Assembly (NCBI GenBank): GCA_031259095.1
Contig: JAIRLW010000093.1
Location: forward strand, 1-6,847
DNA: 6,847 bases
Reading direction: 5' to 3'
DNA from: Planctomycetaceae bacterium
GTDB lineage: Bacteria; Planctomycetota; Planctomycetia; Pirellulales; Thermoguttaceae
Shown here: positions 1 through 6,599 of the stretch, piece by piece
How the letters are laid out: the number at the start of each line of letters is the position of its first letter
Numbering within the stretch: position 1 is the first letter of the stretch
Made by a program: the position numbers and the translations under genes
The notes under the pieces: generated by a model
The model's database searches: none
Told to the model about the DNA's origin: nothing
The model's input: only the letters and a program-made list of their open reading frames with translations

Positions 1-55
1 AGACCATAAATTTTAGAACAAATTTGTGTTTAGGAAGGGAATTTTTAGATACGTC

Positions 56-1069
56 CTACTGATATTTCAGCCAGATGTTACGAAATTGTACTTTATTGCC
101 GTGTCCCTGAAGGTATAAACCGTTGGCTTCAACTCCTTCTTTTTTACAACCGGGCGTTTCTTTTGCCAATTTAACCGCATCATGAATCACAATGCCATTG
201 TGTTTCACGGTGATTATGGCGTTGACGGTTTTTTTGCCGTCTGCGCCGAAAACTGCCGGAGTGTAATCAATATCGTAAGTCTGCCATTGTAACGGCGGAA
301 AACACATATTCACCTTCGGTTCCGCCTGTTGATAAAAACCTCCGCATTCGTTGTTTTTACCGTCCAGACCAAACGAATCCAGTATCTGACATTCATACCG
401 CTCATCAATATAAACTCCACTATTGGATCTGCCCTGTCCTTTGGCAAACGGCATATAGGAAAGCATAAATTCAATGTGCAATAAATAAGGACGTTTTTCA
501 AACGGTTTTGTCCGCGCTTCCGCCCACAATGTTTTGGCTTCTTTGTTGACCGCCGCACGTTCAAATAATTCAGACGCCTTGCCGTCGGCAAATAAAACAA
601 CCGCCCCTTCCGGCGCAGATTGTCCCTGTGTCGGACTTTGGCGTTGGATTCTATTAAAGGAATAGGTTTGGTCCTCAAATACTGTTGAAAGTATTGCTTT
701 GGTTTTATCGATTTTAACTGTTAATGGATCAGGAATTTCGTTCAGTGTAGCAATCAGATCGCCGGAATCGTTCAAGACCGCTTTTCCTAAGATTCGTTCA
801 TCACCCCGATTCCAACCATCACCGGGGAAACCGCCGGGAAAAACGACAACACGGAATTGACCATTTCCCTCAGCGACAAGATTGACGCTAAAAACGGTTC
901 CGTTATCTTCACTAAAATATTCACCCTGAATCAGGAAATCCCGATTCACAACTTCATCCCGCGAAATTTCCGCAACAGAAGTATATTCCGCAGGTTTGGA
1001 ATTTTGCGCCGAAATAATGTTCCAACTAAACAGAATCGGCACAAGACACAACAAAATCATGTTTTTCAT
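56..1069 (-). CDS. Secreted DUF1080 (3-keto-disaccharide hydrolase-like) protein
   Basis: A 337-residue protein with three parts. Residues 1-21 are a signal peptide: Lys near the start, a hydrophobic core, and a likely cleavage after the SA of IISA. There is no lipobox Cys, so export past the inner membrane is inferred. Residues about 28-145 form a beta-rich domain with FPGGFPGDGW at 77-86. The DUF1080 domain (Pfam 3-keto-disaccharide hydrolase, a LamG/jelly-roll-like fold) occupies about 155-337. Its visible hallmarks are GQGRSNSGVYI (211-221), YECQILDSFG (225-234), NECGG (240-244), MCFPPLQWQTYDIDY (255-269), GLYLQGHG (317-324) and FRNIW (329-333). The family is linked to sugar or glycan breakdown, but the substrate cannot be read here. 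I chose the ATG at 1069 because it begins the signal peptide; the open frame continues to 1144 only through 9-bp repeats. An ATG at 1060 is an alternative. The stop is TAG. The gene lies 85 bp after the kinase gene, so co-transcription is possible. Confidence 0.88.
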   Translation of the reverse strand: MKNMILLCLVPILFSWNIISAQNSKPAEYTSVAEISRDEVVNRDFLIQGEYFSEDNGTVFSVNLVAEGNGQFRVVVFPGGFPGDGWNRGDERILGKAVLNDSGDLIATLNEIPDPLTVKIDKTKAILSTVFEDQTYSFNRIQRQSPTQGQSAPEGAVVLFADGKASELFERAAVNKEAKTLWAEARTKPFEKRPYLLHIEFMLSYMPFAKGQGRSNSGVYIDERYECQILDSFGLDGKNNECGGFYQQAEPKVNMCFPPLQWQTYDIDYTPAVFGADGKKTVNAIITVKHNGIVIHDAVKLAKETPGCKKEGVEANGLYLQGHGNKVQFRNIWLKYQ

Positions 1070-1110
1070 AGTTTTTTTGTTTTGAAAAAAAATGGTTAAA
1101 AAATAATTTA

Positions 1111-1146
1111 GGGACGATGGGGACAATGGGGACTGATGAGACAAAT
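1111..1146 (+). repeat. Four tandem 9-bp units between the kinase and DUF1080 genes
   Basis: The units GGGACGATG, GGGACAATG, GGGACTGAT and GAGACAAAT follow each other without gaps, in the same family as the array at 3661-3766. They occupy about half of the 85-bp gap between two genes and would be read as a Ser/Pro-rich N-terminus if the DUF1080 gene were wrongly started at 1144. Confidence 0.75.
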
Positions 1147-1154
1147 TTCATTTT

Positions 1155-3392
1155 TCATTTTTTTATTTTTTCATTTTCCTTGAACGATATTTGATCGAGA
1201 TGAAACGAAATAGGTTTTTTAACGTCAAAATGAAATTCAATCCATTTGATACTTTTTAGTGTTGGCGTTCCAAATTCCGACCGACGCCAGTGGGAAGAAC
1301 CAAGTAAGGAAACCGTGTAAGGAAACCAATTACTTCGTTTTCGTTTTGCCCAAAATTCTTCATCCGGACGGTATTCAAAATAAGAAGAACCTTTTCCGAT
1401 ACGAATATAAAATGAGGAAAGAGTTGTTGAATTTTCCAACTGACCTTCAAAGAGGGAAAATGTTAAGGCGTCGTAACGTGTTAGGTCCCATGTTGCCTCA
1501 TCCGGCGCCGTAATCAAAATTGAACCATGTTCGGACTTGGGAATATCCGCAATACGGCACGCTAATAAAACTCCTCCGGTTTGGCGCGGTTCCCGCGTGA
1601 TAATCACATCATGGCTTCCTTCAAACAAAACACCCGAATAATCGGTTAAATCAACCGGTTCGGTTAAAATCGATTGAATAATATTATGGTGAACTTTTTC
1701 CCGACCGGTTCGGTCTAGCAGGATACCAAGACTCATCAGAACAACAACCAATATCAGAACGGCAGGAACACTAATCGAAATAAAACGATGATGATCAATC
1801 CAACGCCGGATTTTTTGACAGGTTGTTTCTTTTTGTGCCGTAACCGGTTCACCGTCAAGCCAACGGCAAAGATCATCGGCTAATTCTGTTGCGCTTCGAT
1901 AACGGTTTATCGGGTCTTTTTCCATCGCTTTAGCACAAATTGCTTCCAATCCGAGCGGAACATTCGGTTTAATCTCCGAAGGCCGCGGCGGTGAAGCGGC
2001 ACGAACCTTGTTAAGAACTTCCTGCGTGGAACGTCCTGAAAATGCGGTTTGTCCTGATAAAAGATAATAAAGAATCGTTCCAAGACTGAAAACATCAGAC
2101 AAGGGACCAACAACATTTTCTTCGGGCGAGGCTTGTTCCGGCGACATAAACGCCGGTGTTCCGACAATCGCACCAACCATTGTTAATTCCGGACGCGGTT
2201 CCGCAGAACGATGTTGAATGACCGAAACATACGTTTCTTCGCTTCCGGATTGGGCAACCGGTTTGGCAAGTCCCCAATCCATCACCAATGTTTCACCGTG
2301 TTCGCCTAACATGATATTTGCCGGTTTCAGATCGCGGTGAATCACTCCTTTGTTGTGGGCAAACGCCATTGTTTTACAAATCGACACCAAACGCCGAACC
2401 AAATTCAGTAATTCTTGACGAGTCGGATTACGATGATAAGCCTTAATTGCTTCCTGAAGCGTATGACCCTTAATCAATTTCATGGTGTAATAAGGATTTC
2501 CGCTTTTATCCTGTCCGAGCGTATGAATTGGAACGATGCCCGGATGTTCCAACTGAGCCGTAATTTCCGCCTCACCAATAAAACGCCGGACAATCGATTC
2601 GTCTTCCGCAACTTCGGGATGTAATTCTTTCAACGCAATATCACGTTTCAGATATTGATCGTAGGCAATCAGGATTCGACCCATTCCGCCTTTCTGATGT
2701 GTTCGGAGAATACGGTGAATCCCGTAAGCGCCCGAATCATCCGCCGCACTCAACGGCGCAGACGGACGATTGATTGTTTTCATCACACGTTGCGAAAGAT
2801 CAAGTTCGGAATTACGCAAATTACTCCCGCGACGAACAGATGAAGAATGTGCGCCCATACTGCCCGCAGCGGAAGGAGGATTGGAATGATGACTAATTTT
2901 CGTTTCTTCTATTTCCGGCAAAACAGTCGCGTTGACCTCAAAATCTTCAATATCTTGTTTCTTTTTCGGATCAAAAATTCGGGTTGCCTGATCAATTTGC
3001 GCGGTTTCTTCAGTGGACGTATCCGGCAACATCCCGTCCAACGGTGCATCGTTTTGATACAGAATGGTTGCCTGATCGGTTGCGGTTTGAGTTAATTCGT
3101 TGCCAAATTTAGTGATAATATCTTGTCCAAAGGAAGTTTTATTAGAATTTTTATGCGGTTCAAAATCAGTCCGAAATTGATCTTCGTTGGGTTTATTGTA
3201 AAACGTTTCATCGGAATTCTCAGAACGTGAAGTTCCCGAAAAAATTCCGGTTTCTTCTGCCAGTTGCGGATGAGAGCCGTCCCTGTTCACCAAGAGAGAA
3301 CGTCCGCAACGCGCACAACGAATATTCGATTCGGAACTAATTTCCGAAACAACAATATCGTTTCCACATTCACAAACCAGATGCAAGACCAT
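1155..3392 (-). CDS. Membrane Ser/Thr protein kinase with N-terminal zinc ribbon and C-terminal outer domain
   Basis: A 745-residue Hanks-type (PknB-like) kinase that phosphorylates Ser/Thr on unknown targets. In order: a zinc ribbon with C7/C9 and C26/C29; a polar, Ser/Thr/Asp/Glu-rich linker to about 220; and the kinase domain at about 223-515. The kinase has a GGMG glycine loop (235-238), catalytic Lys in ALKEL (K255), HRDLKPAN (352-359, base D354), DWG in place of DFG (372-374) and GTPAFMSPEQA (411-421). All catalytic residues are present, so it should be active. One membrane span lies at about 537-559. The last ~185 residues should face outward and look like a beta-sandwich; the final IEFHF...FHLDQISF strands recall CBM11/CIA30-like folds, which is only an impression. 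I chose the ATG at 3392 because the zinc ribbon starts just after it. An in-frame ATG at 3428 and a TTG at 3437 are alternatives. No clear Shine-Dalgarno is seen. The stop is TGA. Confidence 0.93.
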   Translation of the reverse strand: MVLHLVCECGNDIVVSEISSESNIRCARCGRSLLVNRDGSHPQLAEETGIFSGTSRSENSDETFYNKPNEDQFRTDFEPHKNSNKTSFGQDIITKFGNELTQTATDQATILYQNDAPLDGMLPDTSTEETAQIDQATRIFDPKKKQDIEDFEVNATVLPEIEETKISHHSNPPSAAGSMGAHSSSVRRGSNLRNSELDLSQRVMKTINRPSAPLSAADDSGAYGIHRILRTHQKGGMGRILIAYDQYLKRDIALKELHPEVAEDESIVRRFIGEAEITAQLEHPGIVPIHTLGQDKSGNPYYTMKLIKGHTLQEAIKAYHRNPTRQELLNLVRRLVSICKTMAFAHNKGVIHRDLKPANIMLGEHGETLVMDWGLAKPVAQSGSEETYVSVIQHRSAEPRPELTMVGAIVGTPAFMSPEQASPEENVVGPLSDVFSLGTILYYLLSGQTAFSGRSTQEVLNKVRAASPPRPSEIKPNVPLGLEAICAKAMEKDPINRYRSATELADDLCRWLDGEPVTAQKETTCQKIRRWIDHHRFISISVPAVLILVVVLMSLGILLDRTGREKVHHNIIQSILTEPVDLTDYSGVLFEGSHDVIITREPRQTGGVLLACRIADIPKSEHGSILITAPDEATWDLTRYDALTFSLFEGQLENSTTLSSFYIRIGKGSSYFEYRPDEEFWAKRKRSNWFPYTVSLLGSSHWRRSEFGTPTLKSIKWIEFHFDVKKPISFHLDQISFKENEKIKK

Positions 3393-3498
3393 AAGACTAA
3401 ACTGGTGATGGAGGAACCGGACAATCATCAATGACAAACGATGACTTCAACCGGATTAATTACTACATTTTAATATACAAAAGGCAACTTCCCAAAGA

Positions 3499-3504
3499 AT
3501 TATA
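3499..3504 (-). promoter_or_regulatory. Candidate -10 box for the kinase gene
   Basis: The minus strand reads a perfect TATAAT here, in AT-rich sequence about 105 nt upstream of the kinase ATG. No good -35 sits at 17 nt; the nearest candidate, TCGACT, is 19 nt away. A start near 3492 would give a leader of about 100 nt. Confidence 0.35.
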
Positions 3505-3585
3505 CTCAAATTTAATCAATTTTAGTCGATTTTTCCTGATTATTTCACATTTTTGGGGATTATTGTTTATATCCAAAAATCAAAA

Positions 3586-3629
3586 GGCGGGCAACGTTTC
3601 GCCGAAACGTTGCATCGGCGATAGCCGAC
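3586..3629 (+). repeat. Structured repeat, copy 1, 5' part
   Basis: This 44-bp segment matches 6601-6644 without gaps at 35 of 44 positions. It contains an 11-bp-arm palindrome with a one-base loop at 3591-3613 (GCAACGTTTCG / CGAAACGTTGC) and a second hairpin, TCGGC-GATA-GCCGA, at 3615-3628. In the other copy the 3' part follows within a few bases; here 137 bp intervene. Orientation is given arbitrarily as plus. Confidence 0.75.
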
Positions 3630-3660
3630 TTTGCCCCTGTGTTCGGAAAAATGTCATTTT

Positions 3661-3766
3661 ATTTGTCCCATTAGTCCCTATCGTTCCTTGAGTCCCTTTT
3701 TATGGGATATTAAGGACGATAGGGACATCAGGGACGATAGAGACATTAGGGACATTAAGGACAAAT
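3661..3766. repeat. Inverted array of 9-bp units (large imperfect hairpin)
   Basis: Near-tandem 9-bp units such as AGGGACGAT, AGGGACATC and AGGGACATT run on the plus strand from about 3713 to 3766. The same unit runs in the opposite sense at about 3661-3698 (for example TTAGTCCCT). The ends pair perfectly (ATTTGTCC at 3661-3668 with GGACAAAT at 3759-3766), so the block can fold into a long imperfect hairpin. It separates the two parts of structured repeat copy 1. A third array of the same family is at 1111-1146. Confidence 0.75.
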
Positions 3767-3793
3767 GATGTTTCAGGCGAAACATCGCCTACC
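3767..3793 (+). repeat. Structured repeat, copy 1, 3' part
   Basis: GATGTTTC-AGGC-GAAACATC forms an 8-bp hairpin (3767-3786), followed by GCCTACC. The block matches 6647-6673 with a single base difference. It lies 16 bp beyond the UvrA stop codon, so it could also serve as a transcript 3' end structure. Confidence 0.75.
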
Positions 3794-3808
3794 ACCTCTT
3801 CACTTTTC

Positions 3809-6184
3809 CTATTCGTTATTTTTTAATGTTTCGCGTAATAATTGTTGAAATTCAGCGGTTCTGATTTCGGATTTTTTTGTCAATTTTAATTGCACCACAT
3901 CGAAGAGTTTGTTTTTTCCGCTGACAAAGGGATCAGTGCCGATGAAGCGAATACGTCCTAAAGGAACGGAATTTTTCATCACAAACAAATCGAGGTAAAT
4001 GGCGTCAACCCGTTTGGTGTGAACGACGAGCCAAGGAACGGGTCGTCCGTCAATTTCCCATTTTTTTGATTCCTCTGTTCGATGTTTTGTGCGGGGCTGA
4101 TAAAAAGGTACAAGCACTTTGTTTGTCCACACGACTCGGGATTGCGGAGCGATTTCTTTTAGCATACCAAATAATTCGGTCAAAAGCGAGGGTTCCCAAA
4201 GAAGTTTATCTCCGCCGATAAGTCCTTTGGGGAGCGAATGCCATTTTTCGCCTAGAATCTTCCAAGGCATGAGATCATTGGGATTTTTTTCAACTTTTTT
4301 TGTAAATTTTGCAAATTCTTTGATTGCCGAATCCAGAAAGTCCCAAAATTCTGTTCGATCAACCTCTTCCCAACTATGAACCCGCAACTCGATTTCCTGC
4401 CAACGACCTTGAGAACGATGAATCCGAACTCTTGGTTCATTTCCGTACAAAGGAATCAAATTCATGTCGTTTAACGGTTTTAGGTCAAGTTTTGTTTTGA
4501 GCGTTTCTTTGCGAAAAGTATTTTGGGCGGTTCGGAATTTCATTTTGAGCAGCCATTCGTCGGAGGTGATGGCGTGGAAAAACCAACCGAGTGATTTTTT
4601 TGCGGCGTTGATTTTGACCACAGAACGATTATTCCAATCTGTCGGAGCGAAATGACCGGTTGCTTCGATACGTTGAACAATTTCGTCAAGGATTTTGCCG
4701 TTCCAACGAATGGGTTGACCGGTTCGACTGATGCGGTCTTGGGTATGCCAACGCAACCCGTCAATTTCCCAAGGCATTGGGGTTGTTGCGCCGATTTCAC
4801 GAGGCGAAAGATCGCCAGCCTTGAGTTCATGGAGCCGTGCCGGATCGAACACTTCCCGTTCTGCGAACTGACCGACGTCAAAAACAGGACGAAGCGCCTG
4901 AGCGGTATAAGAAAAAAAGGACGAATGGGCAGTGTGAGTCGGGGAAACAGTGGGAACTGAGGAAAATGATGATTCTTGCGTTGGAGATTTTTGAGATTGC
5001 TTTGTGTTTTGCTTAGTGTTTTGCTTGGCGGATTTTTTTGTGGATTTTTTGGTAAATTTTTTGTCGTTTTGTTTTTTTGAAAGTTTTTGAGTATTGACGG
5101 TTACGTTGCCCTTGTTCGTTTGATTTTCTGCGTTTTGTGCTGATTCTTTTTGTATTAATTCTTCCGGTGTTCCTGCGAAGATCAGATATCCTCCGGCGGC
5201 TCCGGCTTCGGGGCCGAGATCGACAATCCAGTCGGCGTTTTTGATAACATCGAGATTATGTTCGATAACAATGACCGTGTTACCGAAATCGACAAGACGG
5301 TGTAACACTTCGAGTAATTTCCGTAAATCGTCGAAATGTAAACCTGTCGTTGGTTCATCGAGGAGATAAAGAGTACGTCCGGTGTCTGGTCGGGCGAGTT
5401 CTGCGGCAAGTTTAACCCGTTGTGCTTCGCCGCCGGAAAGTGTTGGAGCCGCCTGACCGAGTGAAAGGTAATCCAATCCGACATCGCAAAGAGTTCGTAA
5501 AACGCGGCGAATTGCGGGGATATTGCCGAAAAGTTTTAACGCTTCCGCGCAAGACATTTCGAGAACATCGGAAATCGAATAGCCGTGAAATTTTACCTCT
5601 AGCGTTTGACGTTCATATCGTTTTCCATTACAGGAGTCGCAAGTAATCCAGACGTCGGGCAGAAAGTGCATTTCGATTTTGATTTGTCCTGCGCCCTCGC
5701 ATTTTTCGCAACGTCCGCCGGGAACGTTAAAACTGAAACGCCGCGGCGAATAACCGCGTAATTTTGAGTCGGGCAGTTGGGCGAACAGTTCACGGATGAG
5801 ATCGAAAACGCCGGTATAAGTTGCCGGATTGGAGGTTGGAGTTTGCCCGATGGGTTGCTGATCGACGCGGATAACTTTATTAAGAAATTCAACTCCTTCC
5901 AATGAATCGTGTGCGCCGGGAATTGTCTGAGCGCGGTGTAAAGTTCGGGAAAGCGATTTCCAAAGAATATCGTTAACGAGTGAACTTTTTCCGCTGCCGC
6001 TGACTCCGGTAACGACATTGAACGCGCCGAGCGGAAAGGGGACGTCAATATTTTTGAGATTATTTTGCCGTGCGCCGCGAACAACCAACCAATGACGTTC
6101 ATTGGTTGACGTAATAATGAAGGAACGGGAAGTTACCGTTGTTTTTGGTGAAATCACGGAAAAGCAGGAATCAAAGAGTCGCAA
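3809..6184 (-). CDS. uvrA: UvrA-like protein: second ABC half only, with a duplicated C-terminal domain
   Basis: UvrA is the damage-recognition ATPase of nucleotide excision repair and normally has two ABC halves in about 940 residues. Here, in 791 residues, only the second half is present (about 30-345). It is intact: Walker [10 protein letters not shown] (60-68), zinc module C159/C162 and C182/C185 with 19 residues between pairs, signature LSGGE (249-253), Walker B LYLLDEP (272-278) and switch H309. A Lys/Asn/Gln/Thr/Ser-rich linker follows at about 345-420. Two copies of an unassigned domain then fill about 467-628 and 637-790. The start is doubtful. TTG at 6184 is the first start codon after an in-frame TGA, there is no ATG before residue 172, and no Shine-Dalgarno is visible. 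GTG at 6157 is another option. No first half lies upstream. It may be a paralogue working with a partner encoded elsewhere, or a remnant, but about 790 open codons argue against decay. The stop is TAG. Confidence 0.85.
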   Translation of the reverse strand: MRLFDSCFSVISPKTTVTSRSFIITSTNERHWLVVRGARQNNLKNIDVPFPLGAFNVVTGVSGSGKSSLVNDILWKSLSRTLHRAQTIPGAHDSLEGVEFLNKVIRVDQQPIGQTPTSNPATYTGVFDLIRELFAQLPDSKLRGYSPRRFSFNVPGGRCEKCEGAGQIKIEMHFLPDVWITCDSCNGKRYERQTLEVKFHGYSISDVLEMSCAEALKLFGNIPAIRRVLRTLCDVGLDYLSLGQAAPTLSGGEAQRVKLAAELARPDTGRTLYLLDEPTTGLHFDDLRKLLEVLHRLVDFGNTVIVIEHNLDVIKNADWIVDLGPEAGAAGGYLIFAGTPEELIQKESAQNAENQTNKGNVTVNTQKLSKKQNDKKFTKKSTKKSAKQNTKQNTKQSQKSPTQESSFSSVPTVSPTHTAHSSFFSYTAQALRPVFDVGQFAEREVFDPARLHELKAGDLSPREIGATTPMPWEIDGLRWHTQDRISRTGQPIRWNGKILDEIVQRIEATGHFAPTDWNNRSVVKINAAKKSLGWFFHAITSDEWLLKMKFRTAQNTFRKETLKTKLDLKPLNDMNLIPLYGNEPRVRIHRSQGRWQEIELRVHSWEEVDRTEFWDFLDSAIKEFAKFTKKVEKNPNDLMPWKILGEKWHSLPKGLIGGDKLLWEPSLLTELFGMLKEIAPQSRVVWTNKVLVPFYQPRTKHRTEESKKWEIDGRPVPWLVVHTKRVDAIYLDLFVMKNSVPLGRIRFIGTDPFVSGKNKLFDVVQLKLTKKSEIRTAEFQQLLRETLKNNE

Positions 6185-6289
6185 TCAAAAACGGTTACGT
6201 AAAACACAAAACAAAATACCGCGCCGTTTGTGCGGTCTAAAATCCGATGAAAAATCCGACAAATACCAGAAATTCCAACAAAATTTCAT
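6185..6289 (-). other. Possible 34-codon leader ORF, in frame with and directly abutting the UvrA-like gene
   Basis: An ATG at 6289 opens a frame of 34 codons that ends in TGA at 6187-6185, immediately before the TTG start of the UvrA-like gene and in the same frame. The peptide is rich in Phe and Arg (it begins MKFCWNFWYL) and does not resemble UvrA. Its ATG lies about 17 nt from the predicted transcription start of the promoter at 6313-6341. It may be a leader peptide, the true N-terminus cut by a nonsense change or sequencing error, or chance open sequence. No ribosome-binding site is visible. Confidence 0.3.
6218..6236 (-). terminator. Attenuator-like hairpin in the UvrA leader
   Basis: On the minus strand ACCGC (6236-6232) pairs with GCGGT (6222-6218) around a 9-nt loop, and the next 17 nt are T-rich (ATTTTGTTTTGTGTTTT). 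It lies between the promoter and the UvrA-like coding region, so it could act as a weak intrinsic terminator or attenuator. The stem is only five pairs, so this is tentative. Confidence 0.25.
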
Positions 6290-6312
6290 CGACGATATTC
6301 AATAGAGGTCAT

Positions 6313-6341
6313 AGTATAACATTTTCGATTACCGTTGACAA
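6313..6341 (-). promoter_or_regulatory. Sigma70-like promoter facing the UvrA-like gene
   Basis: On the minus strand, TTGTCA (6341-6336) is followed after exactly 17 nt by TATACT (6318-6313). Each hexamer matches the TTGACA/TATAAT consensus at five of six positions. Transcription would start near 6306, giving a leader of about 120 nt to the TTG start, or about 17 nt to the ATG at 6289. Confidence 0.55.
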
Positions 6342-6470
6342 CGCTCCCGATTTCGGGTCACCGACTATTTTTTGGGGGACTTCTCTAAACCTTTTAAAAA
6401 TCAAGTATAACGCCCCCGATGAGTCGCTTTGGAAATAAAACAAATGGGAATTTCTAAAAACCTATTTCTT

Positions 6471-6510
6471 TTCGACCGAAGTCGATTAAATTCGACTGAA
6501 ATCGATTTGA
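6471..6510 (+). repeat. 20-bp tandem duplication
   Basis: TTCGACCGAAGTCGATTAAA (6471-6490) is followed directly by TTCGACTGAAATCGATTTGA (6491-6510), identical at 16 of 20 positions. The first unit contains the hairpin TCGAC-CGAA-GTCGA. No function is apparent; paired operator-like sites are possible but unsupported. Confidence 0.55.
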
Positions 6511-6599
6511 TTGAAATAATCATTTGCCGGTTTTTAGAAGTTGCCAATTGTTTTTTCTGATTGTTTCGGAATTTTTGAGGTAACCGGCTGGTCAATATC

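Larger units (their letters stand above)
3393..3808. other. Intergenic region between UvrA-like and kinase genes
   Basis: 416 bp without a credible gene. Going from the UvrA stop towards the kinase, it holds the 3' part of a structured repeat (3767-3793), an inverted array of 9-bp units (3661-3766), the 5' part of the same repeat (3586-3629) and an AT-rich stretch with a TATAAT box. The hairpin at 3767-3786 may also end UvrA transcription, but no T-run follows it on the minus strand. The open frame on the plus strand here is low-complexity and not convincing. Confidence 0.7.

Noticed and set aside
1070..1144. Longer N-terminus for the DUF1080 protein
   Set aside because: The extra 25 codons translate the 9-bp repeat and an AT-rich stretch, and would bury the signal peptide behind a Ser/Pro/Phe-rich tail.
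3431..3691. An 86-codon plus-strand frame in the UvrA-kinase gap
   Set aside because: It runs through the structured repeat and the 9-bp array; its C-terminal VPLVPIVP is just the repeat translated. No domain or ribosome-binding site is visible.
3586..3793. CRISPR array
   Set aside because: The repeats are palindromic and degenerate, with no regular spacers and no cas genes nearby.
5599..6102. A 167-codon minus-strand frame starting with ATG inside the UvrA-like gene
   Set aside because: It overlaps the conserved UvrA ABC region in another frame, where Walker A and zinc motifs are read cleanly. Its own translation shows no family features.
6185..6187. TGA read as selenocysteine or tryptophan
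   Set aside because: No SECIS-like hairpin follows, TGA is a normal stop for the kinase gene, and nothing else suggests recoding.
6102..6305. A 67-codon Lys-rich plus-strand frame across the UvrA 5' end
   Set aside because: It is antisense to the UvrA start, the leader ORF and the promoter, has no recognisable domain, and its Lys/Glu richness follows from AT-rich composition.
6335..6340. TTGACA on the plus strand overlapping the minus-strand -35
   Set aside because: The sequence 17 nt downstream does not resemble a -10 box and no plus-strand gene follows.
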